This document shows positions 9,256 through 18,352 of a stretch of 64,000 bases of DNA, in pieces. The translations under genes and the position numbers were made by a program. The DNA is from Massilia norwichensis (GTDB lineage Bacteria; Pseudomonadota; Gammaproteobacteria; Burkholderiales; Burkholderiaceae_D), in assembly GCF_024753245.1 (NCBI RefSeq), contig NZ_JANUGX010000005.1, forward strand, positions 151,729-215,728, in the 5' to 3' direction. A model generated the notes under the pieces. It searched no databases and had not been told where the DNA came from. It saw nothing but the letters and a program-made list of their open reading frames with translations. The stretch's first letter is position 1. The number at the start of each line of letters is the position of its first letter.

Positions 9256-10998
9256 TCAGTGCGAGTGTTTTGGCACAGCCGAACCGCGGCAGCCGACCAG
9301 GAAGTCGAAGTCGCAGCCTTCATCGGCCTGCAGCACGTGGTCCAGGTACAGCCCGGCATAACCGGTCTTCGGCGGCGCGACCTGGGTCTCCGCGCGGTCG
9401 GCCAGGCGGGTCTTGATCTCCTCGTCGGAGACGTCCAGGTGCAGGCGCCCGTTCGCGCAATCGAGCTCGATGAAGTCGCCATCCCTGACGATGCCGAGCG
9501 GGCCGCCAGCCATCGCTTCCGGCGCCACGTGCAGCACCACGGTGCCGTAGGCGGTGCCGCTCATGCGCGCGTCCGAGATGCGCACCATGTCGGTGATGCC
9601 CTTGGCCAGCAGCTTGGGCGGCAGGCCCATGTTGCCGACTTCCGCCATGCCCGGATAACCCTTCGGACCGCAGTTCTTCATGACCATCACGCAGGTCTCG
9701 TCGATGTCCAGGTCCGGGTCGACGATGCGCTGCTTGTAATGGTCGAAGTCCTCGAACACGACGGCGCGGCCGCGGTGCTGCATCAGGTGCGGCGATGCCG
9801 CCGAGGGTTTCAGCACGGCGCCGCGCGGCGACAGGTTGCCACGCAGGATGCAGATGCCGCCGTCTTCGATCAGCGGGGTGTCCAGCTTGCGGATCACCTC
9901 ATCGTTGTAGATCGGCGCATCGAGGCAATTCTCCCACAGCGATTTGCCGTTGACGGTCAGTGCATTCGGGTGCGGCAGCAGGCCGCCCTCGCCCAGGCGG
10001 CGGATCACGCCCGGCAGGCCGCCGGCATAATAAAACTCTTCCATCAGGAAGCGGCCCGAGGGCAGCAGGTCGACGATGGTCGGGGTGCCCTTGCCGATGT
10101 TGGTCCAGTCCTCCAGCTCGAGCGGCACGCCCATGCGGCCGGCGATCGCCTTCAGGTGGATCACGGCATTGGTCGAGCCGCCGATCGCCGCGTTCACGCG
10201 GATCGCGTTCTCGAAATTCTCGCGGGTCAGGACTTTTGACAGCTTCAGGTCTTCGTTGACCATCTCGACGATGCGGATGCCGGACATGTGGGCCAGCACG
10301 TAGCGGCGCGCATCGACCGCCGGAATCGCGGCGTTGTGCGGCAGCGAGGTGCCCAGGCTCTCGGCCATGCAGGCCATGGTCGATGCCGTGCCCATGGTGT
10401 TGCAGGTGCCGGCCGAGCGCGAGTGCCCGGCTTCGGCCGCCAGGAAGTCGTGCATGGTGATCTGGCCGCCCTTGGCCTGCTCGTGCAGCTGCCAGACGGC
10501 GGTCCCGGAACCGATATCCTTGCCGTTCAGCTTACCGTTCAGCATGGGGCCGCCAGTGACGACGATGGTCGGGATGTCGACGCTGGCCGCGCCCATCAGC
10601 AGCGCCGGGGTGGTCTTGTCGCAGCCGACCAGCAGCACCACGCCGTCCATCGGATTGCCGCGGATCGACTCTTCGACGTCCATGCTGGCCAGGTTACGGG
10701 TCAGCATGGCGGTTGGGCGCAGGTTGGATTCGCCGTTGGAGAAGACCGGGAATTCGACCGGGAAGCCGCCGGCCTCGAGGATGCCGCGCTTGACGTGCTC
10801 GGCGATCTTGCGGAAATGGGCGTTGCAGGGGGTGAGTTCGGACCAGGTATTGCAGATGCCGATGATCGGCTTGCCCTGGAATTCGTGATCGGGGATACCC
10901 TGGTTCTTCATCCAGCTCCGATACATGAAGCCGTTCTTGTCCTGGGTGCCGAACCACGCGGCGGAGCGCAGCGTGGGCTTCTTCTTTGTCTCGGACAT
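9256..10998 (-). CDS. L-arabonate dehydratase (IlvD/Edd family)
   Basis: A 580-residue iron-sulfur sugar-acid dehydratase. The three expected cluster cysteines are Cys58 (ELTPCNAH), Cys126 (VGCDKTTP) and Cys199 (AGTCNTMGTAST), a spacing that matches the pentonate dehydratase branch rather than the amino-acid IlvD branch. It turns L-arabonate into 2-keto-3-deoxy-L-arabonate. A GAGGAGGAAG ribosome site lies just before the ATG. It is the first gene after promoter module A, and heads the run dehydratase, AraD1-like, ALDH, SDR. The family is certain. L-arabonate is preferred because of the locus, though such enzymes often accept D-fuconate or D-xylonate too. Confidence 0.9.
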   Translation of the reverse strand: MSETKKKPTLRSAAWFGTQDKNGFMYRSWMKNQGIPDHEFQGKPIIGICNTWSELTPCNAHFRKIAEHVKRGILEAGGFPVEFPVFSNGESNLRPTAMLTRNLASMDVEESIRGNPMDGVVLLVGCDKTTPALLMGAASVDIPTIVVTGGPMLNGKLNGKDIGSGTAVWQLHEQAKGGQITMHDFLAAEAGHSRSAGTCNTMGTASTMACMAESLGTSLPHNAAIPAVDARRYVLAHMSGIRIVEMVNEDLKLSKVLTRENFENAIRVNAAIGGSTNAVIHLKAIAGRMGVPLELEDWTNIGKGTPTIVDLLPSGRFLMEEFYYAGGLPGVIRRLGEGGLLPHPNALTVNGKSLWENCLDAPIYNDEVIRKLDTPLIEDGGICILRGNLSPRGAVLKPSAASPHLMQHRGRAVVFEDFDHYKQRIVDPDLDIDETCVMVMKNCGPKGYPGMAEVGNMGLPPKLLAKGITDMVRISDARMSGTAYGTVVLHVAPEAMAGGPLGIVRDGDFIELDCANGRLHLDVSDEEIKTRLADRAETQVAPPKTGYAGLYLDHVLQADEGCDFDFLVGCRGSAVPKHSH

Positions 10999-11039
10999 GT
11001 CTTCCTCCTCGTTATTCTGTACTGCTCAGCGATGGAGGA

Positions 11040-11106
11040 AGTCTACGTAGGCGCTAGATAACTATCCAATCAAATTTTTGCAAAGATTGATATCGATTTC
11101 AGTATC
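11040..11106 (-). promoter_or_regulatory. Promoter module A with 18-bp operator, upstream of arabonate dehydratase
   Basis: Read on the minus strand: an imperfect 18-bp palindrome at 11089-11106 (GATACTGAAATCGATATC), 17 nt, then GATTGG at 11066-11071. A -35-like TTGGAT lies at 11064-11069 and a -10-like TAGACT at 11040-11045, 18 bp apart. The predicted start site is near 11033, giving a leader of about 35 nt. Two other promoters in the window share exactly this geometry. The operator centre would lie near -64, a position typical of an activator. Seen directly: sequence and spacing. Inferred: function. Confidence 0.62.
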
Positions 11107-11109
11107 GCA

Positions 11110-12003
11110 TTAGCCCGTAAGGCCGGGTTGCCTGAAGCGCTGTTCGGGCAGGCCGCGCACGCCCGGTGCGCAAGCGAATACGCCGCCGGAAGCTGGCGCA
11201 TCGCGCAGCTGCGCAGGCGTCAGCTCGAAGGTGGCCGAGCTCACGTACAGCACGTCCAGATCCGGCCCGCCGAAGCTCGGACAGGTCGGGTGCGGCGCCG
11301 CCAGCGCCACGACGCGGTCGACGCTGCCGTCGGGGGCAAACCGCACCACCTGCCCCGCGCCCCAGCGCGCGCTCCACAGGTAGCCTTCGGCATCGATGGT
11401 CGAGCCATCGGGCGCACCCGGCGCCGCATCATGCGCGGCGAAGGTGCGCGGATTCGACACCGCGCCGCTGGCGGGATCGTAGTCGCAGCAGCGGATCTCG
11501 GAGGTAGCGGTATCCGCGTAATACATGGTGCGGCCATCCAGACTGAAGCAGATGCTGTTGGCGATCGCGACGTCGCCCAGCGGCAGGCGTTCGAGCCGCA
11601 GGTCGTGGTTCAGGCGGTAGAAGCCGCCGACCGGATGCTTGGGATCGTTCAGGCGGTTGAAGGTACCGAACACGAAGCGGCCTTGGCGGTCGACCCGGCC
11701 GTCGTTCAGGCGCGTGTGCGGGATATGGCTTTCCACCTCGCAGATGCGTTCCAGCTCGCCGGTGGACAAGGTGAAGAAGGCCAGGCCCGATTCGAGCCCC
11801 AGCAGCAGCCTGTCGTCGCTGGCGGTCAGCGCCATCGAGCACAGGCTTTCCGGCAGCGGCCAGCGCTCGATGGCGCCGCCCGCCGGGCTGTAGGCGCACA
11901 AGACCCGGTCATGGATGTCGGTCCACAGCAGCCTGCCGGTGCGTTCGTTCCAGATGATGCCTTCGCCCAGCGCGTGCCGGCTGTCGACCGCCAGTTCCAT
12001 CAT
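11110..12003 (-). CDS. SMP-30/gluconolactonase-family sugar lactonase, probable L-arabinonolactonase
   Basis: A 297-residue six-bladed propeller of the SMP-30/Gnl/LRE family. Metal-site residues are visible: Glu14 in LGEGIIWNE, Asn and Asp in TRLNDGRVD, the asparagine of IANSICFS, and the aspartate of APDGSTIDAEG. It opens the sugar lactone to the aldonate, the second step of oxidative arabinose breakdown, in the cytoplasm (no signal peptide). The reading frame is open for 240 codons further upstream, but that part overlaps the epimerase gene; the start chosen follows AAGGAGACTGACACAC. It ends just before promoter module A and lies 5 bp after the aldose-epimerase stop codon, so the two are co-translated. 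Confidence 0.85.
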   Translation of the reverse strand: MMELAVDSRHALGEGIIWNERTGRLLWTDIHDRVLCAYSPAGGAIERWPLPESLCSMALTASDDRLLLGLESGLAFFTLSTGELERICEVESHIPHTRLNDGRVDRQGRFVFGTFNRLNDPKHPVGGFYRLNHDLRLERLPLGDVAIANSICFSLDGRTMYYADTATSEIRCCDYDPASGAVSNPRTFAAHDAAPGAPDGSTIDAEGYLWSARWGAGQVVRFAPDGSVDRVVALAAPHPTCPSFGGPDLDVLYVSSATFELTPAQLRDAPASGGVFACAPGVRGLPEQRFRQPGLTG

Positions 12004-12008
12004 GTGTG

Positions 12009-13076
12009 TCAGTCTCCTTGGTCGATCGAGAAGCGGAAGCGCGACTCGGTATCGTAGGTGTCGCCCGGGCGCAGGATCGTGTTCGGATACGCGGGCTGGT
12101 TGGGCGAGTCCGGGAAATGCTCGGGCTCGATGCAAAAGCCGGTGCGGTGGGCATAGCTGCGGCCCTTCCCCGCCAGCGAACCGTCGAGGAAGTTCCCGCT
12201 GTAGAACTGCACGCCCGGCTCCTGGGTGAACAGCTCCAGCACCCGGCCCGAGCGCGGATCGCGCACGTGCACCGCGCGCATCATATTCCTGTCGTTGGGA
12301 GCGCGGTCGAGCACGAAGCAATGGTCGTAGCCGAGGCCGTGGCGCAGCTGCTTGTCCGGCATGGCGATGCGCTCGCCGATGGTGCGCGGCTGGCGGAAGT
12401 CGAAGGGCGTGCCGGTGACCGGCGCCAGTTCGCCCAGCGGAATCGATTCGGCGTCGATCGGCACGAAGCGGTCGGCTTCGATCAGCAACTCGTGGCCGAG
12501 GATGTCGGCAGCGGCCTGCAGGCCGCACAAATTGAAATAGCTGTGCTGGGTCAGGTTGACCGGGGTCGGCTGGTCGGTGGTGGCCTGGAAGCGCACCACG
12601 ATCTCGTTGTCGTCGGTGAGACGGTAGGTGACGGTGGCGTCCAGGTTGCCGGGATAGCCCTGCTCGCCGTCCGCGCTGCGGTACCTGAGCACCAGGCTTT
12701 CGCCCTCGACGGTGGGAGTCCACAGCACCTTGTCGAAGCCTTTCTGACCGCCGTGCAGGTGGTTGTTGCCGTCGTTGGTCGGCAGCTGACAGGTTTTCCC
12801 ATCGAGCACGAAGCGGCCCTGGCGGATGCGGTTGCCGTAGCGCCCGATCAGCGCGCCGAAGTAGGGGCTGTCGGCCAGGTAGGGTTCGAGGGTCTCGAAG
12901 CCGAGGGCGACGTCGTCGATCTTGCCGTCGCGGTCGGGCACATGGATTTCGTTGATGATGCCGCCGAAGTCCAGGATCCTGACCACCATGCCCTTGGCGT
13001 TGGTGAGCGTAAATTGGGTGACTGTGGCGCCGTTGGGCAAGGTCCCGAACGGCGCCTGCGCGATACCGGTTTGCAC
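12009..13076 (-). CDS. galM: Aldose 1-epimerase
   Basis: A 355-residue galactose-mutarotase-like protein. Catalytic positions are visible: His106/His108 in NNHLHGG, His178 in TQHSYFN and the general base Glu317 in GFCIEPEHFPD, plus GRYGNRI. It interconverts alpha and beta forms of aldoses, here probably supplying the correct arabinose anomer to the dehydrogenase. There is no clear signal peptide, so it is expected in the cytoplasm. It lies between the intracellular GH43 gene (12 bp) and the lactonase gene (5 bp) in an operon-like run. Confidence 0.9.
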   Translation of the reverse strand: MQTGIAQAPFGTLPNGATVTQFTLTNAKGMVVRILDFGGIINEIHVPDRDGKIDDVALGFETLEPYLADSPYFGALIGRYGNRIRQGRFVLDGKTCQLPTNDGNNHLHGGQKGFDKVLWTPTVEGESLVLRYRSADGEQGYPGNLDATVTYRLTDDNEIVVRFQATTDQPTPVNLTQHSYFNLCGLQAAADILGHELLIEADRFVPIDAESIPLGELAPVTGTPFDFRQPRTIGERIAMPDKQLRHGLGYDHCFVLDRAPNDRNMMRAVHVRDPRSGRVLELFTQEPGVQFYSGNFLDGSLAGKGRSYAHRTGFCIEPEHFPDSPNQPAYPNTILRPGDTYDTESRFRFSIDQGD

Positions 13077-13088
13077 GTTGTGATGTCC

Positions 13089-14036
13089 TCAGAGAGTGGA
13101 AGGCCGCCCGAACACCGGCATGCCGTCCTCACTCCAGCGCAGCGGCTTCACGAACGTATGGCGGTCCGGATTCCACAGCGGATCGCCGACGATTTCGGTG
13201 TAGGTGCGCGCGTGATAGACCAGCATGACGGTGTCGCCATCTTCAGCATAGGTAAAGCTGTTGTGGCCGGGTCCGTAGATGCCATGATCGTAGCATGTAC
13301 GGAACACAGGCTCGCGCGCCTTTGACCAGGCGGCCGGATCGAGCAGGTCGGCATCCTCGTCGGCGACCAGCAGGCCCATCGCGTAATTGTGGTCGGTGGC
13401 GCTGGCCGAGTAGGAGATGAAGATCTTGCCGTTGCGGCGCAGTACCGACGGACCTTCGTTGACCCAGAAGCCGCGCGTCTCCCAGTCGAACTCCGGCTTG
13501 GACAGCATGACCGGCTTGCCCTCGATCTGCCAGGGCGTCTTCATCGGCGCGATGTAGAGGTTGGAATTGCCCTCAATGTCCTTGTCCTTCTGCGCCCACA
13601 GGTAGTAGAGCACGCCCTTGTGGCTGAAGGTGGTGGCGTCCAGGCAGAAGCTGTCGATGCCGGTATCGACCTGGCCCATGAACTCCCAGATCCCCTCCAG
13701 GGGGTTGGCGTTGGTATTGCGGATCGCGTACATGCGGTGCTGGAACAACTTGTCCTTGATCTCGCGGCTGGGCGCGGCGGCAAAGTACACGTACCAGGCG
13801 CCCATGTTGAAGTGCAGCTCGGGCGCCCAGATCAATTCGCTGTACGGGCCGGTGTCCGGCTTGATCCAGGCATCCACGGTCGGCGCCGTGGCCAGGCCGG
13901 CGATGGTGGTGGCGCGGCGCAGCTCGATGCGGTCGTAGAGCGGGACCGAGGCGGTGAAGTAGTAGTAGCCGTCCGTGTGTTTATAGATGTACGGGTCGGC
14001 GCGTTGTTCGATGAGTGGTTTGAGTACGGTTTCCAT
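13089..14036 (-). CDS. GH43 family arabinosidase, intracellular
   Basis: About 315 residues with the chosen start (METVLKPLIEQRADP). The GH43 acids are Asp14 (RADPYIY), Asp133 (LDATTF) and Glu194 (WVNEGPS). No signal peptide is seen, so it probably removes arabinose from short oligomers imported by the adjacent symporter, unlike the exported GH43 further down the locus. The start is uncertain: no good ribosome site precedes this ATG, and an in-frame ATG at 14063 (MSANYKQII) would add nine residues. The segment above that is the short palindromic repeat that ends the transporter gene. It is 12 bp upstream of galM. Confidence 0.85.
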   Translation of the reverse strand: METVLKPLIEQRADPYIYKHTDGYYYFTASVPLYDRIELRRATTIAGLATAPTVDAWIKPDTGPYSELIWAPELHFNMGAWYVYFAAAPSREIKDKLFQHRMYAIRNTNANPLEGIWEFMGQVDTGIDSFCLDATTFSHKGVLYYLWAQKDKDIEGNSNLYIAPMKTPWQIEGKPVMLSKPEFDWETRGFWVNEGPSVLRRNGKIFISYSASATDHNYAMGLLVADEDADLLDPAAWSKAREPVFRTCYDHGIYGPGHNSFTYAEDGDTVMLVYHARTYTEIVGDPLWNPDRHTFVKPLRWSEDGMPVFGRPSTL

Positions 14037-14063
14037 GATGATTTGTTTGTAGTTTGCGGACAT

Positions 14064-14090
14064 GCGTGGGCACGGTGTGCCCACCCTACG
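14064..14090. repeat. GTGGGCAC palindromic repeat, copy 2 (supplies a stop codon)
   Basis: Second copy of the element at 2127-2153, with arms GTGGGCAC and GTGCCCAC and the tail CCTACG. Read on the minus strand, its GTAGGGTG end gives the TAG stop codon of the symporter gene, so the repeat forms the boundary between transporter and GH43. Confidence 0.8.
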
Positions 14091-15429
14091 CTGTACGTAA
14101 TTCTTCCTTCACCGTGCCATAGTAGGCATCGCTGATGCGGTACTTGAACATCAGTGCCCCCATCAGGAAGTGGAAGAAGCCCGGGATCACCGACAGCATC
14201 AGCGCAATGCCTTGCAGCGCGAGCTGGCTCTGTTCCTGGTTGGGCTGGTAGTGGAAGTAATCGAGCAGCAGGCCGACCATGCCGCCGGCGATGGCCATGC
14301 CGGCTTTCTGGCACACCGAGATGCCGCCGAAGGCGAAGCCGGAGACGCGCTTGCCGGTCTTGACCTGGCCATAGTCGATGGTCTCGGCGATGGCCGACCA
14401 GAACACCGGCGCGTGCAGATCGACCACCAGCGACAGCGCGAAGTACAGCACGAAGGCCGTCGCCTTGTCGCCCGGCGCCACCATGAAATAGATCATCACC
14501 GACAGCACCGCCACCATCAGCTGGGTGTAGCGGAACAGCTTGACCTTGCAGTAGAACTTGGTGACCCAGGTCGACACCACCATCGCCAGGATCGCCGCCG
14601 CCACGCCCGTTGACAGGAAGGCCGAGACGGTGGCGGTGTCGCCGTGCAGGTAGTACTTGGCGTAGTAGATCGCCACCGAGCCGCGGATCACATAGCCGAC
14701 GGTGCCGGTCAGGCAGACCGCGCACAGGATCAGCCACTGGTCGTTCTTGAGCAGCACCCTCACCTGCTCGAGCAGCGGCTGGCGCTCGACCTTGTGCACC
14801 ACGCGCTCGGTGGTGGTGAAGAAGCAGAACAGGAACAGGGCCACCCCCAGCAGCGCCATCACCGCCATCGCCAGCTGGTAGCCGGCGGCCGGGCTGCCGT
14901 TGCCCCAGCGGCTGGCCATCACCGGCACCACGATGGTGACCATGAAGGCGCCGACCTTGGCCAGGAACAGGCGGTAGCCGTTGGCCGACAGGCGCTCCTG
15001 CGGGTCGGAGGTCAAGCCGCTGATCAGGGAGATGTAGGGCACGCCCACGCCCGAGGTCATCAAGGTCATCAGGATGTAGGTCGAGTAGGCCCAGACCAGC
15101 TTGGCGTCGTAGCCCCAGTCCGGCGTCGAGAACACCATGAACACCGACAGCCCGTAGGGCACGGCCAGCAGCAGCAGGTAGGGCCGGTAGCGTCCCCAGC
15201 GCGTCAGGAAAGTGTCGGTCATCTGCCCCACCACCAGGTCGGAGACGGCGCCGATCACTTTCACGGCCACGAACAGCAGCGCGAGGTCGCGGGTGCGCAG
15301 GCCGTAGACGTCGGTGTAGAAGAAGGTAATGATCAGCATCATCGACGAGATCACCACGTTGAGCGCCATGTCACCGGCGCCGAAGCCCACCTTTTCGAGG
15401 GTCGATAGTTTCTGGTCTTGCGTCTTCAT
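14086..15429 (-). CDS. GPH-family (MelB/XynB-like) sugar:cation symporter
   Basis: A 447-residue membrane protein with about 12 hydrophobic segments and the glycoside-pentoside-hexuronide hallmarks: an early GDMALNVV segment, DLVVGQMTDTFLTRWGRYRPY in the second helix/loop region, and a late ETIDYGQVKTGKR loop. It would import pentosides or arabino-oligosaccharides across the inner membrane with Na+ or H+. Context (outer-membrane receptor upstream, intracellular GH43 downstream) supports arabino-oligosaccharides or arabinose. The final stop codon comes from a repeat element. The start ATG follows a hairpin after the TonB receptor gene. Confidence 0.9.
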   Translation of the reverse strand: MKTQDQKLSTLEKVGFGAGDMALNVVISSMMLIITFFYTDVYGLRTRDLALLFVAVKVIGAVSDLVVGQMTDTFLTRWGRYRPYLLLLAVPYGLSVFMVFSTPDWGYDAKLVWAYSTYILMTLMTSGVGVPYISLISGLTSDPQERLSANGYRLFLAKVGAFMVTIVVPVMASRWGNGSPAAGYQLAMAVMALLGVALFLFCFFTTTERVVHKVERQPLLEQVRVLLKNDQWLILCAVCLTGTVGYVIRGSVAIYYAKYYLHGDTATVSAFLSTGVAAAILAMVVSTWVTKFYCKVKLFRYTQLMVAVLSVMIYFMVAPGDKATAFVLYFALSLVVDLHAPVFWSAIAETIDYGQVKTGKRVSGFAFGGISVCQKAGMAIAGGMVGLLLDYFHYQPNQEQSQLALQGIALMLSVIPGFFHFLMGALMFKYRISDAYYGTVKEELRTA

Positions 15430-15452
15430 GCCTGCATCCCTTCAAACGACGA

Positions 15453-15483
15453 GGGTGCCACCGGCCTTCCGGCAAGGGCACCC
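15453..15483 (-). terminator. Hairpin between TonB receptor and symporter genes
   Basis: GGGTGCC pairs with GGCACCC around an inner CCGG/CCGG stem. No clear T-run follows, so it may act as a processing or attenuation hairpin that lowers expression after the receptor gene rather than as a full terminator. Confidence 0.45.
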
Positions 15484-15524
15484 GTGATTGCGCTACCGGC
15501 CCATGCTGGCGGCCGGCCCTCCGA

Positions 15525-18101
15525 TCAGTACTTCCAGCGCAGCGCCAGGCCGACCACGCGGTCGTAGCGCCGCACGTCGCGCGGCAGTTCCGGCACGCCG
15601 TGGTAGTCGTGGTAGGCCTGGTTCAGCAGGTTGCTGCCGTCCAGGGTCACGACCAGGGTGTCGGTGAATTTGTACGAGACCGAGGCGTCCAGGGTCTTGA
15701 TCGGCTCGACGATCAGATCGAAGCCCAGGCCACGGTAGTTGTAGGTATCGACGAATTCGTCGCGCCAGCTGTAGGCCACGCGCGCCGACCACGGCCCGCG
15801 CTCGTACATGCCGACCAGGTTGTAGGCGGTCTTGGACATGCCCGGGAAGGTGTTGCGGCTGCCGTCCGGCTCGGTCATGCCGCCGTTCATGTAGGTGGCG
15901 TTGACCTGCACGCCCAGTCCGCCCAGCCAGCCCGGCAGCGACGGGAAGAACTGCTGGTAGGCCGCTTCGAAGCCGTACAGCTTGGCGGTATCGGTGTTGT
16001 ACGGGCGGTCCACCAGGTAGCGCTGGCCGTCGATGACCTCGGTGGCCTGGCGGTGGCGCAGGAAGTTCTTGAAGTCGTGCTTGAAGGCGGTGCCGGTCAG
16101 CGAACCGTCTTTCGAGAAGTACCATTCCAGCGCCAGGTCCAGGTTGCGCGCTTCCTGGGGCTTCAGGTTCGGGTTGCCGCCGGTGCCGGTCGGGTCGTTG
16201 GCATTGGTGGCCGTCACCGATCCCAGTACCACGCCCGGGTTGTAGTCGCCGAAGGCGGCGCGCTCGATCGCCTTGCCGTAGACCAGGCGGCCGACCAGGT
16301 CCTGGCGGAACTTGGCGCGCAGGTTCATGCTCGGCAGGACGTCGGTATTGCTGCCCGAGACCGCCACCGGCGTCACCGGTCCGGTGCCGGCACGCGAGTT
16401 GCCGACGATGTTCTGCCTGGTGCGCACCACGCGCACGCCGGCGCTGCCGTCGACCGGGATGCCGAAGGCGTCGAAGGCGATCTTCGCCTTGCCGTAGATC
16501 GCGTTGGTGGTTTCGCGGTCGGTGTAATAGGACAGCGGATCGTCCGGCAGGCCGGCGGTGGTGCCGAGGATGGCCTGGCGCACGGCGCCGGTGTTATCGA
16601 GCAGGAAGTCCATGCAGCCGGCGTAGAACTGGCTCACGCCGTAATTGCCATGGATCGCGGGGCTGACGCAGGACAGGCCCGGGATGCTGCTCGGCGCCAG
16701 GCCGGTGATGGTGGCCGGCCGGTAGTTGCCCAGTTCGTGGGCGTAGGAAGCGTCGCGCTGGGCCCAGCGCAGGCCGCCCGACAGCTCCTTCAGGATGCCC
16801 ATGTCTTCCGGGCTCCAGGCGATGTCGCCGCGCCAGTCGTTGGCGCTGCCGTTCGCGTGGTTGTGGTTGTCGTACAGCGCGATCATGGTCCACTTGGACG
16901 GATCGATCAGGTTCACGCCCGGATAGTCGACGAAGCCGCCGCCGTCGCGGGTGCCGCCCGTCACCGGATGGGGCGCGGTGTAGATCGAGTCCAGGATCGG
17001 GTTCTCCTGGCGGTAGGTCGAGACCGTGCGCACGTATTCCGAGGACAAACGCAGCGTCGGCGTCATGTCCCAGGTCCCGCCGATCGCGCCCTGGCTGCCG
17101 CGCGACCAGTCGCGCCTTGCCTGGGTCGAGGACAGGACCAGCGAGGTATCGCTCGGGTTGCTGATGGTGTCGAGGTATTGCCTGCCGCCCGAGGTGACGG
17201 TGGTGACGGTCGAATTCGGGTTATTGATCGGGAAGCCGCCGACGAAGAACACGTTTTGCGAATCGACGTCGATCCTGGTCGAGAAGCCTTCGGCGTAGAA
17301 CTCCATGTCGCGGTTCGGGCGCCACTGGGCCGACAGGTTGGCGGCGATGCGCTTGCGGTCGCCGGTGGTCATCACGCGGCCGTTGCCGTCGGCGCCCTGC
17401 ACGCCGGCCGGATTGGTGTAGGTGACGGGCTGGCCGGCCCACGCGGTTTCGTCGTGGTAGCGGCCGCGCTGCCAGGACAGGCCGCCCAGCAGGCCGATCT
17501 CGCCGATGCCGGTCTTCCAGCGGTTCGACCACAGGCCGCCCACTTGCGGGTCGGTCTTGCCGGCCTTGTCGCGGTGTTCGCCGCGCAGGTTGACGGCGGT
17601 CTGGCTGCCCTTGAAGTCCAAGGGACGGAAGGTGCGCACGTCGATCACGCCCGAGGTGCCGCCTTCGACCATCTCGGCGCCCTGCGATTTGTAGACGTCC
17701 ACGCGCTGCAGCATCGAGACCGGCACGTCGGTCAGGTTCAGGCTGCGGCCGGCGGCGGTGAACATCTCGCGGCCGTTGAACAAGGTGGTGACGCCGCCCA
17801 GGCCGCGGATCACGATGCGGCCGGCTTCGCCGTTCTCGCGCACGGTCTGCACACCGGTGATGCGGCCCAGGAGTTCGGCCACGTTCTTGTCGGGGAATTT
17901 GCCGATGTCTTCGGCGACGATGGAGTCGACCACCTGCTCGGCGTTCTGCTTGATCGCCTGGGCGCTCTGGGCCGCCTGGCGCTGGCCGCTGACGACCACG
18001 ACGTTCGCGTCGTCCTGCTGGGCCTGGACGGATGCGCTGCCCAGCATCCCGGCACCGGCGAGCGTGGCGACGATGCCGCGCAATGGGAAGATGCGTTCCA
18101 T
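15525..18101 (-). CDS. TonB-dependent receptor (Xanthomonas/Caulobacter carbohydrate type)
   Basis: An 858-residue outer-membrane receptor: signal peptide ending SASVQAQ, plug domain with SIVAEDIGKFPDKNVAELL, then a 22-strand barrel ending in the aromatic residues RWKY. This type is linked to uptake of plant oligosaccharides in proteobacteria that lack SusD. The start ATG is preceded by TAGGAGACAT. It heads the run receptor, symporter, GH43, galM, lactonase, and is driven by promoter module B. The likely cargo is arabinan fragments (inferred). There is no N-terminal extension for anti-sigma signalling, so control is probably by the promoter palindrome. Confidence 0.9.
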   Translation of the reverse strand: MERIFPLRGIVATLAGAGMLGSASVQAQQDDANVVVVSGQRQAAQSAQAIKQNAEQVVDSIVAEDIGKFPDKNVAELLGRITGVQTVRENGEAGRIVIRGLGGVTTLFNGREMFTAAGRSLNLTDVPVSMLQRVDVYKSQGAEMVEGGTSGVIDVRTFRPLDFKGSQTAVNLRGEHRDKAGKTDPQVGGLWSNRWKTGIGEIGLLGGLSWQRGRYHDETAWAGQPVTYTNPAGVQGADGNGRVMTTGDRKRIAANLSAQWRPNRDMEFYAEGFSTRIDVDSQNVFFVGGFPINNPNSTVTTVTSGGRQYLDTISNPSDTSLVLSSTQARRDWSRGSQGAIGGTWDMTPTLRLSSEYVRTVSTYRQENPILDSIYTAPHPVTGGTRDGGGFVDYPGVNLIDPSKWTMIALYDNHNHANGSANDWRGDIAWSPEDMGILKELSGGLRWAQRDASYAHELGNYRPATITGLAPSSIPGLSCVSPAIHGNYGVSQFYAGCMDFLLDNTGAVRQAILGTTAGLPDDPLSYYTDRETTNAIYGKAKIAFDAFGIPVDGSAGVRVVRTRQNIVGNSRAGTGPVTPVAVSGSNTDVLPSMNLRAKFRQDLVGRLVYGKAIERAAFGDYNPGVVLGSVTATNANDPTGTGGNPNLKPQEARNLDLALEWYFSKDGSLTGTAFKHDFKNFLRHRQATEVIDGQRYLVDRPYNTDTAKLYGFEAAYQQFFPSLPGWLGGLGVQVNATYMNGGMTEPDGSRNTFPGMSKTAYNLVGMYERGPWSARVAYSWRDEFVDTYNYRGLGFDLIVEPIKTLDASVSYKFTDTLVVTLDGSNLLNQAYHDYHGVPELPRDVRRYDRVVGLALRWKY

Positions 18102-18167
18102 ATGTCTCCTAAGTATTCTTATCTTGTGCTGTCCATGGCATGTCTTTATGTGTGCATGCTCAGCGGT

Positions 18168-18234
18168 ATCTTAGGAGGGAAAGTGATTTCAATCCAATCA
18201 AATTTTCCGCATTTCCGATATCGAAATTCGTATC
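18168..18234 (-). promoter_or_regulatory. Promoter module B with 18-bp operator, upstream of the first TonB receptor
   Basis: Minus-strand order: palindrome-like 18-mer at 18217-18234 (GATACGAATTTCGATATC), 17 nt, GATTGG at 18194-18199, -35-like TTGGAT at 18192-18197, 18-bp spacer, -10-like TAAGAT at 18168-18173. The predicted transcript start is near 18161, 60 nt before the ATG. It shares the stretch AAATTTGATTGGAT with module A at the same distance from the operator. Confidence 0.62.
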
Positions 18235-18306
18235 GATTGCCCCAAAATTTCGCGCCAGAAAGTATGTGCTGTATGCACGATGGGTGTCAATTTCTTAAAT
18301 GAAAAT

Positions 18307-18339
18307 GGGCGTTGCGGAGGGGCGAACCCGGCAACGCCC
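18307..18339 (-). terminator. Terminator after the second TonB receptor
   Basis: A 9-bp perfect stem, GGGCGTTGC with GCAACGCCC, followed on the minus strand by ATTTTCATTT. It lies 14 bp after the receptor stop codon and before promoter module B, so it separates the two receptor transcripts. Confidence 0.65.
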
Positions 18340-18352
18340 TGCCCCTCAAGGC

